From the NCBI RefSeq assembly GCF_007994225.1, contig NZ_VLLL01000005.1:1535142-1599141 (forward strand): a stretch of DNA of 64,000 bases. The letters are read 5' to 3'. The notes below the pieces were generated by a model that worked only from the letters and a program-made list of their open reading frames with translations, did no database searches and was not told the DNA's origin. Every line of letters begins with the position of its first letter. The first letter of the stretch is position 1. The translations under genes were made by a program, and so were the position numbers. Shown piece after piece: positions 16,258 through 25,005 of the stretch. The DNA comes from Stackebrandtia albiflava (lineage in GTDB: Bacteria > Actinomycetota > Actinomycetes > Mycobacteriales > Micromonosporaceae).

Positions 16258-16286
16258 GAGGCGGGCACCCGCGCGGTGCCCGCCTC
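16258..16286 (+). terminator. Attenuator-like hairpin between precursor and synthetase
   Basis: GAGGCGGGCACC (16258-16269) and its reverse complement (16275-16286) make a perfect 12-bp stem with a 5-base loop. It begins ten bases after the precursor stop and 35 bases before the lanM start. Such partial terminators commonly keep precursor mRNA in excess over the enzyme mRNA. Confidence 0.65.
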
Positions 16287-16320
16287 CCGCGTCCCGTCTC
16301 ACCGGACCGAAAGGACGACC

Positions 16321-19300
16321 GTGGACTCCGATCTGGCCACCCGGCTGGCCGCCGCGGCCCCACTCGCCGAACGACTTCACGGCACCGACGCGATCGAGGG
16401 CGACGCACCCGCCGCGTCGGCCCGACTCGACCGCTGGCGCGGACGCGAACCGTTCACCGACCCGCGTCACTGGGCGGCACGCCTGGCCGCCGAGGGCATC
16501 GACGAGACGCTGCTGCGCCGGCTGCTGGCAGAGAGTCCCCGAAGTCTCGGCGCGCGCCTGGACCCACCGGAGTGGGGCGCCTGGATCGACGACGACGCCG
16601 ACGTCCCGGTCGTCACCGGTGAGCAGAACCCGTTCTTCGCGCCCGTGGCGGGGCGCCTGGTCTACCCGGCCGTCGACGACGTCCGTCGCGCACTCACCGA
16701 CCTCGGGAAGGACCACGAGGTCGCACCGTTCGACGTGGAGCCGGTGGTGACCCGCCTGGCGGACGAACTGCTGTGGGTCGTGCATGCCATGATGGGCCGC
16801 ACCATGGCGTTGCGGCTGGCCCTGTCGCGCGCCCGGGGGGACCTGACCGCCGACGACGCGGCAGGCCGGTTCGACCAGTTCATGACGATGACGCGGGAAC
16901 CGGGCGGCCGTCGAGACCTGTTCGCCGAACACCCGGTGCTGGCGCGACAACTCACGATCGCCGTCACCGCGTGGCGCGACAACACGATCCGGTTGGCGCG
17001 ACGGATCGTCGCCGACGCCGACGACCTCGCCCGGACGTTCCACGACGGCACGCCGCTGGGCACCGTCACGGCGATCGAGGCCGGCGCCGGCGACGGGCAC
17101 CGCGGCGGCCAGTCCGTCGCGATCGTCCACTGGGGCGACACCAGGATCGTCTACAAACCGCGGTCGCTGGCCGTCGACGTCCGGTTCGCGCGCCTGATCG
17201 CCTGGTGCAACGACGCGGGCCTGACTCTGCCGCTTCGCGCCGTGCGGTGCCTGGACCGCGGCGACCACGGCTGGGCCGAGTACGTCGCACGCGAATCCTG
17301 CGCCGACGCCGACGCCGTCCACCGCTTCTACCGCAGGCAGGGCAGCCTCCTGGCGATACTGGGACTGCTGCGCGCCAACGACATGCACGCCGAGAACCTG
17401 ATCGCCGCCGGAGAGGTCCCCGTCCTCGTCGACGTGGAGACGCTGCTGCAGCCGCGACTGCCCGACGACAACACGCAACTGACGCCCGCCGAACGGCTCG
17501 CGCACACCGCCGCCGCCGAGTCGCTGCTGCAGACCGGACTCCTGCCGACACCGGTGTGGGTCAACCGCGACGGCGACTCGGTCGACCTGTCCGGTATCGG
17601 CCACCGGCCCGGGCAACGCGGATCGATACCCGTGCCCGTACTGACCGGGCTGGGTACCGACACGATGCGCGTGGCGATGGACCGCATCGACCTCGACACC
17701 CCCGACCACCGGCCGGTCGACGAGGACGCCGAACTCCACCTCCTCGACTACGCCGACGACCTGGCCGCCGGTTACGAGGAGACCCACCGGCTGTTGCGGG
17801 ACCGCCGCGCCGAACTGTCGGCCGACGACGGCCCGCTCGCGGCGTTCGCCGGTACCCGCGTCCGGGTCCTGCTGCAGTCCACGATCGTCTACGGGACACT
17901 GCTGCGCACCGGTTTCCACCCCGACGTCCTGCGTGACGGCCTCGACCGGGAACGGCACCTCGACTTCCTGTGGCGGCGGGTCGCGCGCACACCCGGCCTG
18001 GCCGCCGCCATCCCCGCCGAACGCCGCGACCTGTGGCGGGGCGACATCCCGTACTTCACCACCGACCCCGACGGCGACGTCCTGTACGACTCCGACGACG
18101 CGCCCGTGGCGGGCCTGGCGGTCACACCGGGGCTGCCCGCCGCGATGGAGGCACTGCGCGCCTGGGACGACGACCACCTGCGCGACCAGGTTGCCGTCAT
18201 CCGGGGATCCCTCGCCGCCGCCACGATGAACACCGCCGCCCGGTTCGACTACCCCCGGTACGACCTGCCCACCGTCGACGGGCCCGCGTCGGCGGACGCA
18301 CTGGTGGAGGCCGCCGCGCGGGTCGGTGACCGGCTGGCCGCCGACGCCTACCGCGACGGCGGCAGCGCCCAGTGGCTCGGTCTGTCCTCCCAGATGGGAC
18401 GCAACTGGGCGCTCGGGCCGTTGACGCCGGACCTGTTCAACGGCGCGTCGGGGGTGGCGCTGTTCCTCGGTGAACTGTGGCGCGCCACCGGCGACGACCG
18501 GTACCGGACACTGGCCGCCGAGGCCACCGTCACCATCCGCCGACAGATCGCACGCGGCGGCGGAATCGGCGCGCACGGCATGGCGGGACTGCCCGGCGTC
18601 GCCTACGCCTTCGCGCGGTTGTCGGACCTGCTGGAGGACGAGTCGCTGTCCCACGCCGCCGACGACGCGACCCGCACCACCCTGGCCGAGACCGGCCGCG
18701 ACGGTGAGTTCGACGTCATCAGCGGCGCCGCCGGAACGATCGCCGCCCTGCGCGGCGTCCACGCCCGCCGCCCCGGGGGTGCCGCCACCGACGCCATACG
18801 CGCCGCCGCCGACCACCTGTTGCGCACCGCCGCCCCGCAGGCGACCGGGATCGGATGGACACCGGGACTCATCGCCGACAACGACCTGGCCGACCGTCCA
18901 CTGTCGGGCTTCGGGCACGGTGTCGGCGGGATCGCGTGGGCGTTGGGTGAGGCCGCCGCACTCCTGGACGACGACCGGTACCGCCGGGCCGCGTACGACG
19001 CGCTCGCCTACGAGACCGGCCTGTTCGACCCGGCCGCGAAGGTGTGGAAGGACGTACGTGATCCCGACGGCACCGCCACGATCTGCGCGTGGTGCCACGG
19101 CGCCACCGGCATCCTGCTGGCCCGGCTCGGACTGCGTGACCTGGTCGGCGACGAGGCCGTCACCGGCGACGTCGCCCACGCGTTGACCGACATGCGGCGA
19201 CGCGGCCTGGGCCTGTCCCACTCGCTGTGTCACGGCGACGCCGGCACGATCGACGCGATGCTGACGGCCGGCATCGTCCTCGACCGCGCCGACCTGCGCG

Positions 19301-19503
19301 AGGAGGCCGCCCGCCACGCCGCCGCGATGCTGCGCACCACCGACACGCAGGGGTACGTATGCGGACTCCCGTTCGGGCAGACGGCGCCCAGCCTCATGGT
19401 GGGACTGGCCGGGATCGGCCACGGGTTCCTGCGGGTCGCGGACCCCCACACCGTCCCGTCGGTGCTGACACTGGCGGTGCCCGGCGCCCCGAAGAGACCG
19501 TGA
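16321..19503 (+). CDS. lanM: Class II lanthipeptide synthetase LanM
   Basis: A 1060-residue bifunctional enzyme that dehydrates Ser/Thr in the precursor and cyclises them with cysteines. The N-terminal dehydratase domain carries the kinase-like motif RIVYKPRSL (K279-L283) and LLRANDMHAENLI (N353, D354, H356). The C-terminal LanC-like cyclase has the zinc ligands C925 in AWCHG and C970-H971 in SLCHGDAG, plus the GxGHGxGG-type loop FGHGVGGIAWAL. All expected landmarks are present, so it should be active. GTG 16321 is chosen because AAAGGA lies six bases upstream. Only ten bases separate its stop from the exporter gene, so the two are one operon. Confidence 0.93.
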   Translation: MDSDLATRLAAAAPLAERLHGTDAIEGDAPAASARLDRWRGREPFTDPRHWAARLAAEGIDETLLRRLLAESPRSLGARLDPPEWGAWIDDDADVPVVTGEQNPFFAPVAGRLVYPAVDDVRRALTDLGKDHEVAPFDVEPVVTRLADELLWVVHAMMGRTMALRLALSRARGDLTADDAAGRFDQFMTMTREPGGRRDLFAEHPVLARQLTIAVTAWRDNTIRLARRIVADADDLARTFHDGTPLGTVTAIEAGAGDGHRGGQSVAIVHWGDTRIVYKPRSLAVDVRFARLIAWCNDAGLTLPLRAVRCLDRGDHGWAEYVARESCADADAVHRFYRRQGSLLAILGLLRANDMHAENLIAAGEVPVLVDVETLLQPRLPDDNTQLTPAERLAHTAAAESLLQTGLLPTPVWVNRDGDSVDLSGIGHRPGQRGSIPVPVLTGLGTDTMRVAMDRIDLDTPDHRPVDEDAELHLLDYADDLAAGYEETHRLLRDRRAELSADDGPLAAFAGTRVRVLLQSTIVYGTLLRTGFHPDVLRDGLDRERHLDFLWRRVARTPGLAAAIPAERRDLWRGDIPYFTTDPDGDVLYDSDDAPVAGLAVTPGLPAAMEALRAWDDDHLRDQVAVIRGSLAAATMNTAARFDYPRYDLPTVDGPASADALVEAAARVGDRLAADAYRDGGSAQWLGLSSQMGRNWALGPLTPDLFNGASGVALFLGELWRATGDDRYRTLAAEATVTIRRQIARGGGIGAHGMAGLPGVAYAFARLSDLLEDESLSHAADDATRTTLAETGRDGEFDVISGAAGTIAALRGVHARRPGGAATDAIRAAADHLLRTAAPQATGIGWTPGLIADNDLADRPLSGFGHGVGGIAWALGEAAALLDDDRYRRAAYDALAYETGLFDPAAKVWKDVRDPDGTATICAWCHGATGILLARLGLRDLVGDEAVTGDVAHALTDMRRRGLGLSHSLCHGDAGTIDAMLTAGIVLDRADLREEAARHAAAMLRTTDTQGYVCGLPFGQTAPSLMVGLAGIGHGFLRVADPHTVPSVLTLAVPGAPKRP

Positions 19504-19512
19504 GGGCGCCCG

Positions 19513-21339
19513 ATGTCAGGTCTGCTCGACGAGGTACAGCGGCCCATCGGCCGGCTGAGCGCGCGCCGTCAACTGTGGCTCACCGGCCACGCCCTGCGGA
19601 TGGTGTGGACCAGCGCACGCGGTGACTTCCTGCTGGTCGCCGCCGGTGCCCTCGTCGTGGGTGTCGGCGCGGCGGCGCAGGTGGCCGTCACGAACTCCGC
19701 GTTGACGCAGGTGCTGTCCGACGGCGCCCAGACCGCCGCCGTCGGGCACCTGCTGGTCCTGGTCGCGATCACCGCCGTGTTGAAGTTCACCGCGTCGTTC
19801 CAGATGGAACGCGAACGCGTCGTCGGTGAACTGGTGGCGCGTCACGCGCAGACCAGGGTCCTCGACGTCGCCGCCGCGACCAGGCTCGAATCCTTCGACG
19901 ACCCCGACTTCTACAACCGGCTCGAACGGGCCACGATGACCGCCGAGATGCGCCCGATGCAGCTGGCGTCCGGACTGCTGGGCGCCATCAGCGCCGGGGT
20001 GGCGGCCGTGGGGGTCCTCGCGGCACTGGTGTCGATCAGTCCGCTGCTGGGTGGCCTGCTGACACTGTCGGTCGTGCCACTGTGGCTGTCCACAGCACGA
20101 TCCAACCGGGCGTTGTACGCCTTCAACTACCGGATGACGCACCTGGACCGGGCGAGGTCGTACCTGGGTTTCCTCATCACCGGGCGGGAGGCCGCCGCCG
20201 AGTTGCGCGCCAGCCAGGCCACGCCGTTCCTGCGCCGCCACATCGACGACATGTACGACGAACGGATCGGCGCCGTCCGCGCCATGACCCGCCGCCGCAT
20301 CGGCGTCCTGTCGCTGGGCAACCTCGTCAACGCCGTCGCCGTCGCGGTGGTCATGGTCGTGGCGGCACGCCTGGTCGGTGACGGCACACTGACCGTCGCC
20401 GAAGCCGGGGCGGCCTTCGTGGCGATCGTGCTGGTGAGCCAACACCTGGTCACCGCGTCGGAGTCGGTGCTGCAACTGCACGAGAGCGTCCTGTTCGTCG
20501 ACGACCTGGTGACGTTCGTCGACCGGCAGCCCACCGTCACCGACGACGACGGCCACACCGATCCGCCGTTTCGCGAGATCGTCCTGGACGACGTGCGGTT
20601 CCGCTATCCCGGCGGTACGAGCGACACACTGACCGGCATCGACATGTCGATCCGGGCCGGTCAGGTGGTCGCACTGGTGGGCGAGAACGGGTCGGGGAAG
20701 ACGACGCTGGCCAAGGTCGTCGCCGGGCTCTACACCGCCACCGGCGGCACCGTCACCTGGGACGGCGAACCCCTCACACCGGAGACGGCGCTACGACACA
20801 GGAGCCAGGTCGGTGCCGTGCTACAGGACTTCGTCCAGTACCGGCTGTCGGTGTCGGACAACATCGCGATGGGACGCGCCCGCCGCCGCGACGACACCGA
20901 CGCCGTCCGCGACGCCGCGCGCCGCGCCCGCGCGCACGAGATCATCGAGGCGCTGCCCGAGGGCTACGACACGCAACTGGGCAGCCAGTTCCTCGGCGGC
21001 CTGGAACTGTCCGGCGGCCAGTGGCAACGCCTGGCACTGGCGCGGGCGTTCTTCCGCGACGCCGAACTGCTGATCCTCGACGAACCCACCTCCGCGCTGG
21101 ACCCGCGCGCCGAACGGGAACTCTTCGACGACATCCGCACCCTCTGCGGGGGACGGACCGTCCTGCTCATCTCGCACCGCTTCGCCAACGTGCGCACCGC
21201 CGACCGGATCCATGTGCTGGCGTCGGGCCGCATCACCGAGACCGGCACCCACGACGAGTTGATGGCCCGCGACGGCCGCTACGCCGAGTTGTTCCGCCTC
21301 CAGGCCGCCGGCTACCGCGACGACGCCGACGTCCACTGA
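19513..21339 (+). CDS. lanT: ABC transporter with fused membrane and ATPase domains, lanthipeptide exporter candidate
   Basis: A 608-residue half-transporter. Residues 35-320 hold the six-helix membrane domain. The ATPase domain has Walker A GENGSGKTT (390-398), signature LSGGQ (499-503), Walker B D523-E524 in LILDEP and the switch histidine in LLISHR. No N-terminal C39 peptidase domain is present, unlike classical LanT proteins, so it would export but not process the peptide. It starts nine bases after lanM and ends 23 bases before the flavoenzyme gene. It may also give self-protection, since no separate immunity gene is seen. Confidence 0.85.
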   Translation: MSGLLDEVQRPIGRLSARRQLWLTGHALRMVWTSARGDFLLVAAGALVVGVGAAAQVAVTNSALTQVLSDGAQTAAVGHLLVLVAITAVLKFTASFQMERERVVGELVARHAQTRVLDVAAATRLESFDDPDFYNRLERATMTAEMRPMQLASGLLGAISAGVAAVGVLAALVSISPLLGGLLTLSVVPLWLSTARSNRALYAFNYRMTHLDRARSYLGFLITGREAAAELRASQATPFLRRHIDDMYDERIGAVRAMTRRRIGVLSLGNLVNAVAVAVVMVVAARLVGDGTLTVAEAGAAFVAIVLVSQHLVTASESVLQLHESVLFVDDLVTFVDRQPTVTDDDGHTDPPFREIVLDDVRFRYPGGTSDTLTGIDMSIRAGQVVALVGENGSGKTTLAKVVAGLYTATGGTVTWDGEPLTPETALRHRSQVGAVLQDFVQYRLSVSDNIAMGRARRRDDTDAVRDAARRARAHEIIEALPEGYDTQLGSQFLGGLELSGGQWQRLALARAFFRDAELLILDEPTSALDPRAERELFDDIRTLCGGRTVLLISHRFANVRTADRIHVLASGRITETGTHDELMARDGRYAELFRLQAAGYRDDADVH

Positions 21340-21362
21340 CCACACTCCAAGGAGCCCCGACG

Positions 21363-22775
21363 ATGCTCGACACCGATGCGCTCGCCTCACGACTGCGCGG
21401 GCACCTGTACCGCCCCCACGACGACGGTTACGGGCGGGTCCGCAAATGGTTCATCGGGCGTTTCACCGAACGGCTTCCGGTGGCGGTGGCGCACTGCGCC
21501 GACGCCCGGGACGTCGCGACCGCGGTCGAGGCCGCCGTCGAGGCGGGCGTGCCGTTCGCGATGCGCGCCGGCGCGCACAGCTTCGCCGAGTACTCCATGT
21601 CCGAGGGTCTGGTCATCGACGTCGGTGACCTCACCTCCGTCGAGACCGGACCCGACACGGTGACCGTCGGCGCGGGCGTGCGCGTCGGGCCGCTCGCCGA
21701 ACACCTCGCACCGCGAGGCCGTGTCGTACCGGTGGGATGGTGCCCGATGGTGGGGGTCGCGGGAGCGTCGATGGGTGGTGGTTTCGGGCCGCTCGGCCGG
21801 TACTTCGGCCTGGCCTGCGACCATCTCGTCGGCGCCGACGTCGTCCTGGCCGACGGCCGGCGGGTCCGCGCCGCGCCGGACGGCGACGCCGATCTGTTGT
21901 GGGCGCTGCGCGGCGCGGGCGCCGGCAACTTCGGGGCCGTCACGTCCCTGACGTTTCGGACCCGTCCCACCCCGCACGCCTACAGCGTCGCGGCCTGGTG
22001 GGACCCCGACGACGCCGCGACCGTCATCGACGGCTGGCAACGCTGGTCGCCTTCGACACCACGCCACGTCAACATGGAACTGGTGCTGCGGTGCTGGCCC
22101 GACCTGGACGACCCGCCGACCCTGGCGTCGTTCGGTTTCATCGTCGACACCGACGAGGCCGGCGCACGGGAACACCTCGACGCGCTCGCCGACACGATCG
22201 GGATCCCACCGCAACGCCTCCAGTGCCTCCGGGTCGACGCCGCCGAACTGCCCGTCCACCACACCTACGCCGGGGAGATGGTCGAACACCTTCCCCCGGG
22301 GAACCGCCCGCTGGACGCCGAACCGGGCATCCGCTTCGTCAAGTCGGAGTTCTTCGAGGACTCGGTGTCGCGCGACGCGCTCGCCGAACTGGCCGAATGG
22401 CTCCTGCGGGACCGGGTCGCCGGCCAGCAACGGGAACTGGAGTTCGTCGCCTGGGGCGGCGCGATCGGCGACCCCGCGCCGGATGCGACGGCGTTCCCGC
22501 ACCGCACCGCCCGGTTCCTGCTGGAACACTCGGTGCAGGCGTACGGCTCCGACACGTTGAAGAAGGAGTCGCACGAGTGGGTGACCCGCTCCAAGGACAT
22601 CACCGCGCCCTTCGGGAACGGCCACGTCTACCCCAACTATCCCGACCCCGACCTGTCCGACTGGGAGACCGCCTACTACGGGCCCAACCTGCCGCGACTA
22701 CGTCACCTCAAAGCCGCCTACGACCCCGACGGCGTGTTCCACTTCGACCAGTCCATCCGGCCGGCGCACGGATGA
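21363..22775 (+). CDS. BBE-type FAD-linked oxidoreductase with bicovalent flavin
   Basis: A 470-residue berberine-bridge-enzyme-like oxidase. The PCMH-type FAD domain covers the first 200 residues. H72 in GAHSFAEYS and C127 in GWCPMVGVAG are at the two positions that tether FAD in bicovalent members, and ASMGGGFG follows. The C-terminal BBE element is HVYPNYPDPDLSDWETAYYG (Y423, N425, Y426). Such enzymes oxidise alcohols, amines or form C-C bonds using oxygen. AGGAG precedes ATG 21363 and the gene is 23 bases behind the exporter, so it belongs to the lanthipeptide operon and is a probable tailoring oxidase, for example of a side chain or the C-terminal region. That role is inference. Confidence 0.85.
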   Translation: MLDTDALASRLRGHLYRPHDDGYGRVRKWFIGRFTERLPVAVAHCADARDVATAVEAAVEAGVPFAMRAGAHSFAEYSMSEGLVIDVGDLTSVETGPDTVTVGAGVRVGPLAEHLAPRGRVVPVGWCPMVGVAGASMGGGFGPLGRYFGLACDHLVGADVVLADGRRVRAAPDGDADLLWALRGAGAGNFGAVTSLTFRTRPTPHAYSVAAWWDPDDAATVIDGWQRWSPSTPRHVNMELVLRCWPDLDDPPTLASFGFIVDTDEAGAREHLDALADTIGIPPQRLQCLRVDAAELPVHHTYAGEMVEHLPPGNRPLDAEPGIRFVKSEFFEDSVSRDALAELAEWLLRDRVAGQQRELEFVAWGGAIGDPAPDATAFPHRTARFLLEHSVQAYGSDTLKKESHEWVTRSKDITAPFGNGHVYPNYPDPDLSDWETAYYGPNLPRLRHLKAAYDPDGVFHFDQSIRPAHG

Positions 22776-22905
22776 CACCACCACCACAGGCGGCACCCGG
22801 CGCATCCGGAGGCGCGTTTCCGCGAGTGCCGGGACCCGAGGGTGCGTTAGGGTCGAGCCGCCGCGCCCTCACGGCGAACACCATCCCGCCGAACGAGGAG
22901 GAGCG

Positions 22906-23331
22906 ATGAGCGACACGACCACCACCGCCGACGGCAGGCCCGCGGTGCGGCTGGAGCGGCGACTACCGCATCCGGTGGCGACGGTGTGGGACGCCGTCAC
23001 CGACCCGCGGCACTTGAGCGCCTGGTACCCGTTGGCAGTGGTGTCGCTGCAACCGCACGTGGGCGGGGGCGTCGTCTTCGACGACGGCGAGGGGACCCGC
23101 TACGACGCCACGATCACCGACTACACGCCACCGACCCTGTTCGCCTTCGACGAACACGATCCCGAAAGCCCCGGCCGGGAGAACGACGACCATCTGCGCA
23201 TCACGCTGCGACCCGACGCCGACGGTTGTGTACTGGTGCTGACGCACGTGCCGTCCGACCCCGACACCGTCGAGGGCGCCGCCACCGGTTGGCGTGGCTG
23301 CCTCGACGCACTGGCCGCCGCATTGCGTTGA
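22906..23331 (+). CDS. SRPBCC (AHSA1-like) domain protein
   Basis: A 141-residue START-superfamily protein. It has the standard beginning RLPHPVATVWDAVTDPRHLSAWYP and the later strand VLVLTHVPSD, ending in a long helix with TGWRGCLDALAAAL. The fold makes a deep hydrophobic pocket; ligands and activity vary widely and cannot be inferred. A strong GAGGAGGAG precedes ATG 22906. It lies 130 bases after the flavoenzyme gene and has its own ribosome site, so membership of the lanthipeptide operon is possible but not likely. It converges with the ECF41 sigma gene. Confidence 0.8.
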   Translation: MSDTTTTADGRPAVRLERRLPHPVATVWDAVTDPRHLSAWYPLAVVSLQPHVGGGVVFDDGEGTRYDATITDYTPPTLFAFDEHDPESPGRENDDHLRITLRPDADGCVLVLTHVPSDPDTVEGAATGWRGCLDALAAALR

Positions 23332-23375
23332 CCGGGCCGTGCCGCCCGATCCCGCGACGGCTCTGTTCCGAGCCG

Positions 23376-24251
23376 TCACACCGGGCCGGGGAGGCCCATG
23401 TCCGCCAAGGCCACCGGATCGGTGATCGCGGTGATCGCGGTGATGTGGTCCCCGGAGACGGTGAACGTCAACAGGGACGACGGGGCACCGTCGGCGCCCC
23501 AGGCGAGAACGCCCGGCCGCCCGTCGACGGTCACCGCGTGAGCCCGTGCCGCGCCGCCGGCCAGGCGCGCCCGCGAGGCCACCTGTTCGGCGCCACGCGT
23601 GACGAACCGGCCCTGAACGGTGTGGACGGTGAACTCCACCTGCGGGTTCAGCAACTCCACCAGTCGTGTGAACCGGCCCTCCCGGGCGGCGTCCAGGAAC
23701 GCGCCCACCACCGCGCGGTCTCGCCGCCGGGTACTCACCGGCCGCCGCGCCTCACGCACCTTGCCGCGCGCACGACTGGCGAGCATCTTGGTGGCGTCGG
23801 TGGACTTGCCCAGGATCGGGCCGATCTGCCGGTAGGGGACGGTGAACACGTCGTGCAGGACGAACACCAGCCGCTCCTCCGGTCGCAGCGAGTCGAGAAC
23901 CGTCATCAGGGCCAGGTTCACCGACTCGTCGAGTGTCACCGACTCCTCGGGTGCGAGGGCGTCGACCACGGTCGACGCGGACTCGACCGGCGCGTCGTCG
24001 AGCGTGACGACCGGACGGGTCCTCCGTGACCGCAGCACGTCCAGACTGATGCGGCCGACCACGGTGGTCAGCCAGCCGCCGAGGTTGTCGATCTCGCCGG
24101 CGTCCTGCCGCGACAGGCGCAGCCACGCCTCCTGCACGACGTCCTCGGCGTCGGCGCGTGACCCCAGGACGCGTCGGGCCACGGCGGTCAACCGCGCACG
24201 GTGCGCCTCGAACGCCCCGACGATCGGATCGGTCGGTGTGGTGCCCGGCAT
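23376..24251 (-). CDS. ECF41-type sigma factor (SigJ-like) with SnoaL-like C-terminal domain
   Basis: A 291-residue sigma factor. Region 2 is at 10-80 (VLGSRADAEDVVQEAWLRL) and region 4 at 110-170 (LVFVLHDVFTVPYRQIGPILGKSTDATKMLASRAR). From about residue 180 a SnoaL/NTF2-like domain follows, which in ECF41 proteins acts as a built-in regulator. It diverges from a carboxymuconolactone-decarboxylase-like gene, the standard ECF41 partner and usual target. A short inverted repeat lies in the shared promoter region. Redox or antibiotic stress is the usual inferred signal, but none is demonstrated here. Confidence 0.88.
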   Translation of the reverse strand: MPGTTPTDPIVGAFEAHRARLTAVARRVLGSRADAEDVVQEAWLRLSRQDAGEIDNLGGWLTTVVGRISLDVLRSRRTRPVVTLDDAPVESASTVVDALAPEESVTLDESVNLALMTVLDSLRPEERLVFVLHDVFTVPYRQIGPILGKSTDATKMLASRARGKVREARRPVSTRRRDRAVVGAFLDAAREGRFTRLVELLNPQVEFTVHTVQGRFVTRGAEQVASRARLAGGAARAHAVTVDGRPGVLAWGADGAPSSLLTFTVSGDHITAITAITDPVALADMGLPGPV

Positions 24252-24274
24252 GTCGTTACCTTTCGCTCGGCTTC

Positions 24275-24294
24275 CCCGTCATGAGGGTGACGGG
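24275..24294. promoter_or_regulatory. Inverted repeat in sigma/CMD divergent promoter
   Basis: CCCGTCA and TGACGGG separated by six bases lie in the 93-bp region between the ECF41 gene and its decarboxylase-like partner. It could be an operator or part of the sigma-dependent promoter (CGTC is the ECF41 -10 core). The known ECF41 -35 box TGTCACA is not clearly present. Confidence 0.3.
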
Positions 24295-24344
24295 CACCCG
24301 CCCCGGAACGTAACCCCCACGACGTACAGGGAGACCACCCTCAC

Positions 24345-24803
24345 ATGCAGAACCGATTGAAGAACAAGGAAGCCAACAACCCCGACGTGTGGACCGCGGT
24401 GCGGCATCTACACCGGGCCATCGCCGCCGGCGGCGTCGACGCGACGCTTCTGGCGCTGGTGCACCTGCGTGTCAGCCAGATCAACGGCTGCGCCGCCTGC
24501 GTCCACGCCGCGGTCGACGCCGGGAGGAAGGCCGGTGACACCGAAGAGCGACTGCACCACGTGGTGGCCTGGCGTGACGCGCCGTTCTACACCGACGCCG
24601 AACGGGCGGCGCTGCGACTGGCCGAGGCCGCCACCCGGCTGCAGGACGGCGCCGAAGGCGTCACCGACGAGATCTGGGAGGAGGCGACCACGCACTTCAG
24701 CGAGGAACAGATCAGCGCGATCAATCTGGAGATCGCGTTGACCAACTTCTTCAACCGGATCAACCGCACCATCGCCGAACCGGCCGGAAAATCCTGGGGC
24801 TGA
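24345..24803 (+). CDS. Carboxymuconolactone decarboxylase / AhpD-like protein
   Basis: A 152-residue helical protein. The redox motif GCAACVHAAVDAG carries C49, C52 and H54, as in AhpD-type alkyl-hydroperoxidases, so a thiol-disulfide or peroxide-reducing function is more likely than decarboxylation. The remaining sequence (TDAERAALRLAEAATRL, ISAINLEIALTNFFNRINRT) is typical of the family. It is divergent from an ECF41 sigma factor, which is expected to control it. ATG 24345 is the only sensible start; GGGAG lies 13 bases upstream, which is far for a ribosome site. Confidence 0.87.
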   Translation: MQNRLKNKEANNPDVWTAVRHLHRAIAAGGVDATLLALVHLRVSQINGCAACVHAAVDAGRKAGDTEERLHHVVAWRDAPFYTDAERAALRLAEAATRLQDGAEGVTDEIWEEATTHFSEEQISAINLEIALTNFFNRINRTIAEPAGKSWG

Positions 24804-24970
24804 CAACACCGGCGCACCACTTCGGGCACCCGCGCCCCGCGAACATGCGTGCCCTCCGCGTGGCCGGGCCGCCGGTTGTGGTCTGTCACGGTCCTCGTCG
24901 TGCCGGCGGGTCGGTGTCCCGCCGAGGCGCCATCGAGGCGGCCGCCACCGGCCGGCGAGCGTCGACCGGG

Positions 24971-25004
24971 CGGTGCCGCCGACCGGATCCGGTCGGCGGC
25001 ACCG
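24971..25004. terminator. Bidirectional terminator palindrome
   Basis: A 34-bp perfect palindrome with arm CGGTGCCGCCGACC (24971-24984), central GGATCC and the reverse-complement arm to 25004. It lies directly after the minus-strand PhnB-like gene and downstream of the CMD gene. The 170 bases before it (24804-24970) show no gene. Confidence 0.7.
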
Positions 25005-25005
25005 G

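Noticed and set aside
16321-19503. Very long minus-strand frame antisense to lanM
   Set aside because: A by-product of codon bias in GC-rich DNA; it is Gly/Val/Arg-rich without domains, while the + frame has all LanM motifs.
24252-24344. ECF41 consensus promoter (TGTCACA-N16-CGTC) before the CMD gene
   Set aside because: CGTC is present but the -35 box is at best TGTCGTT with a long spacer and overlaps the sigma start codon; too weak to call.
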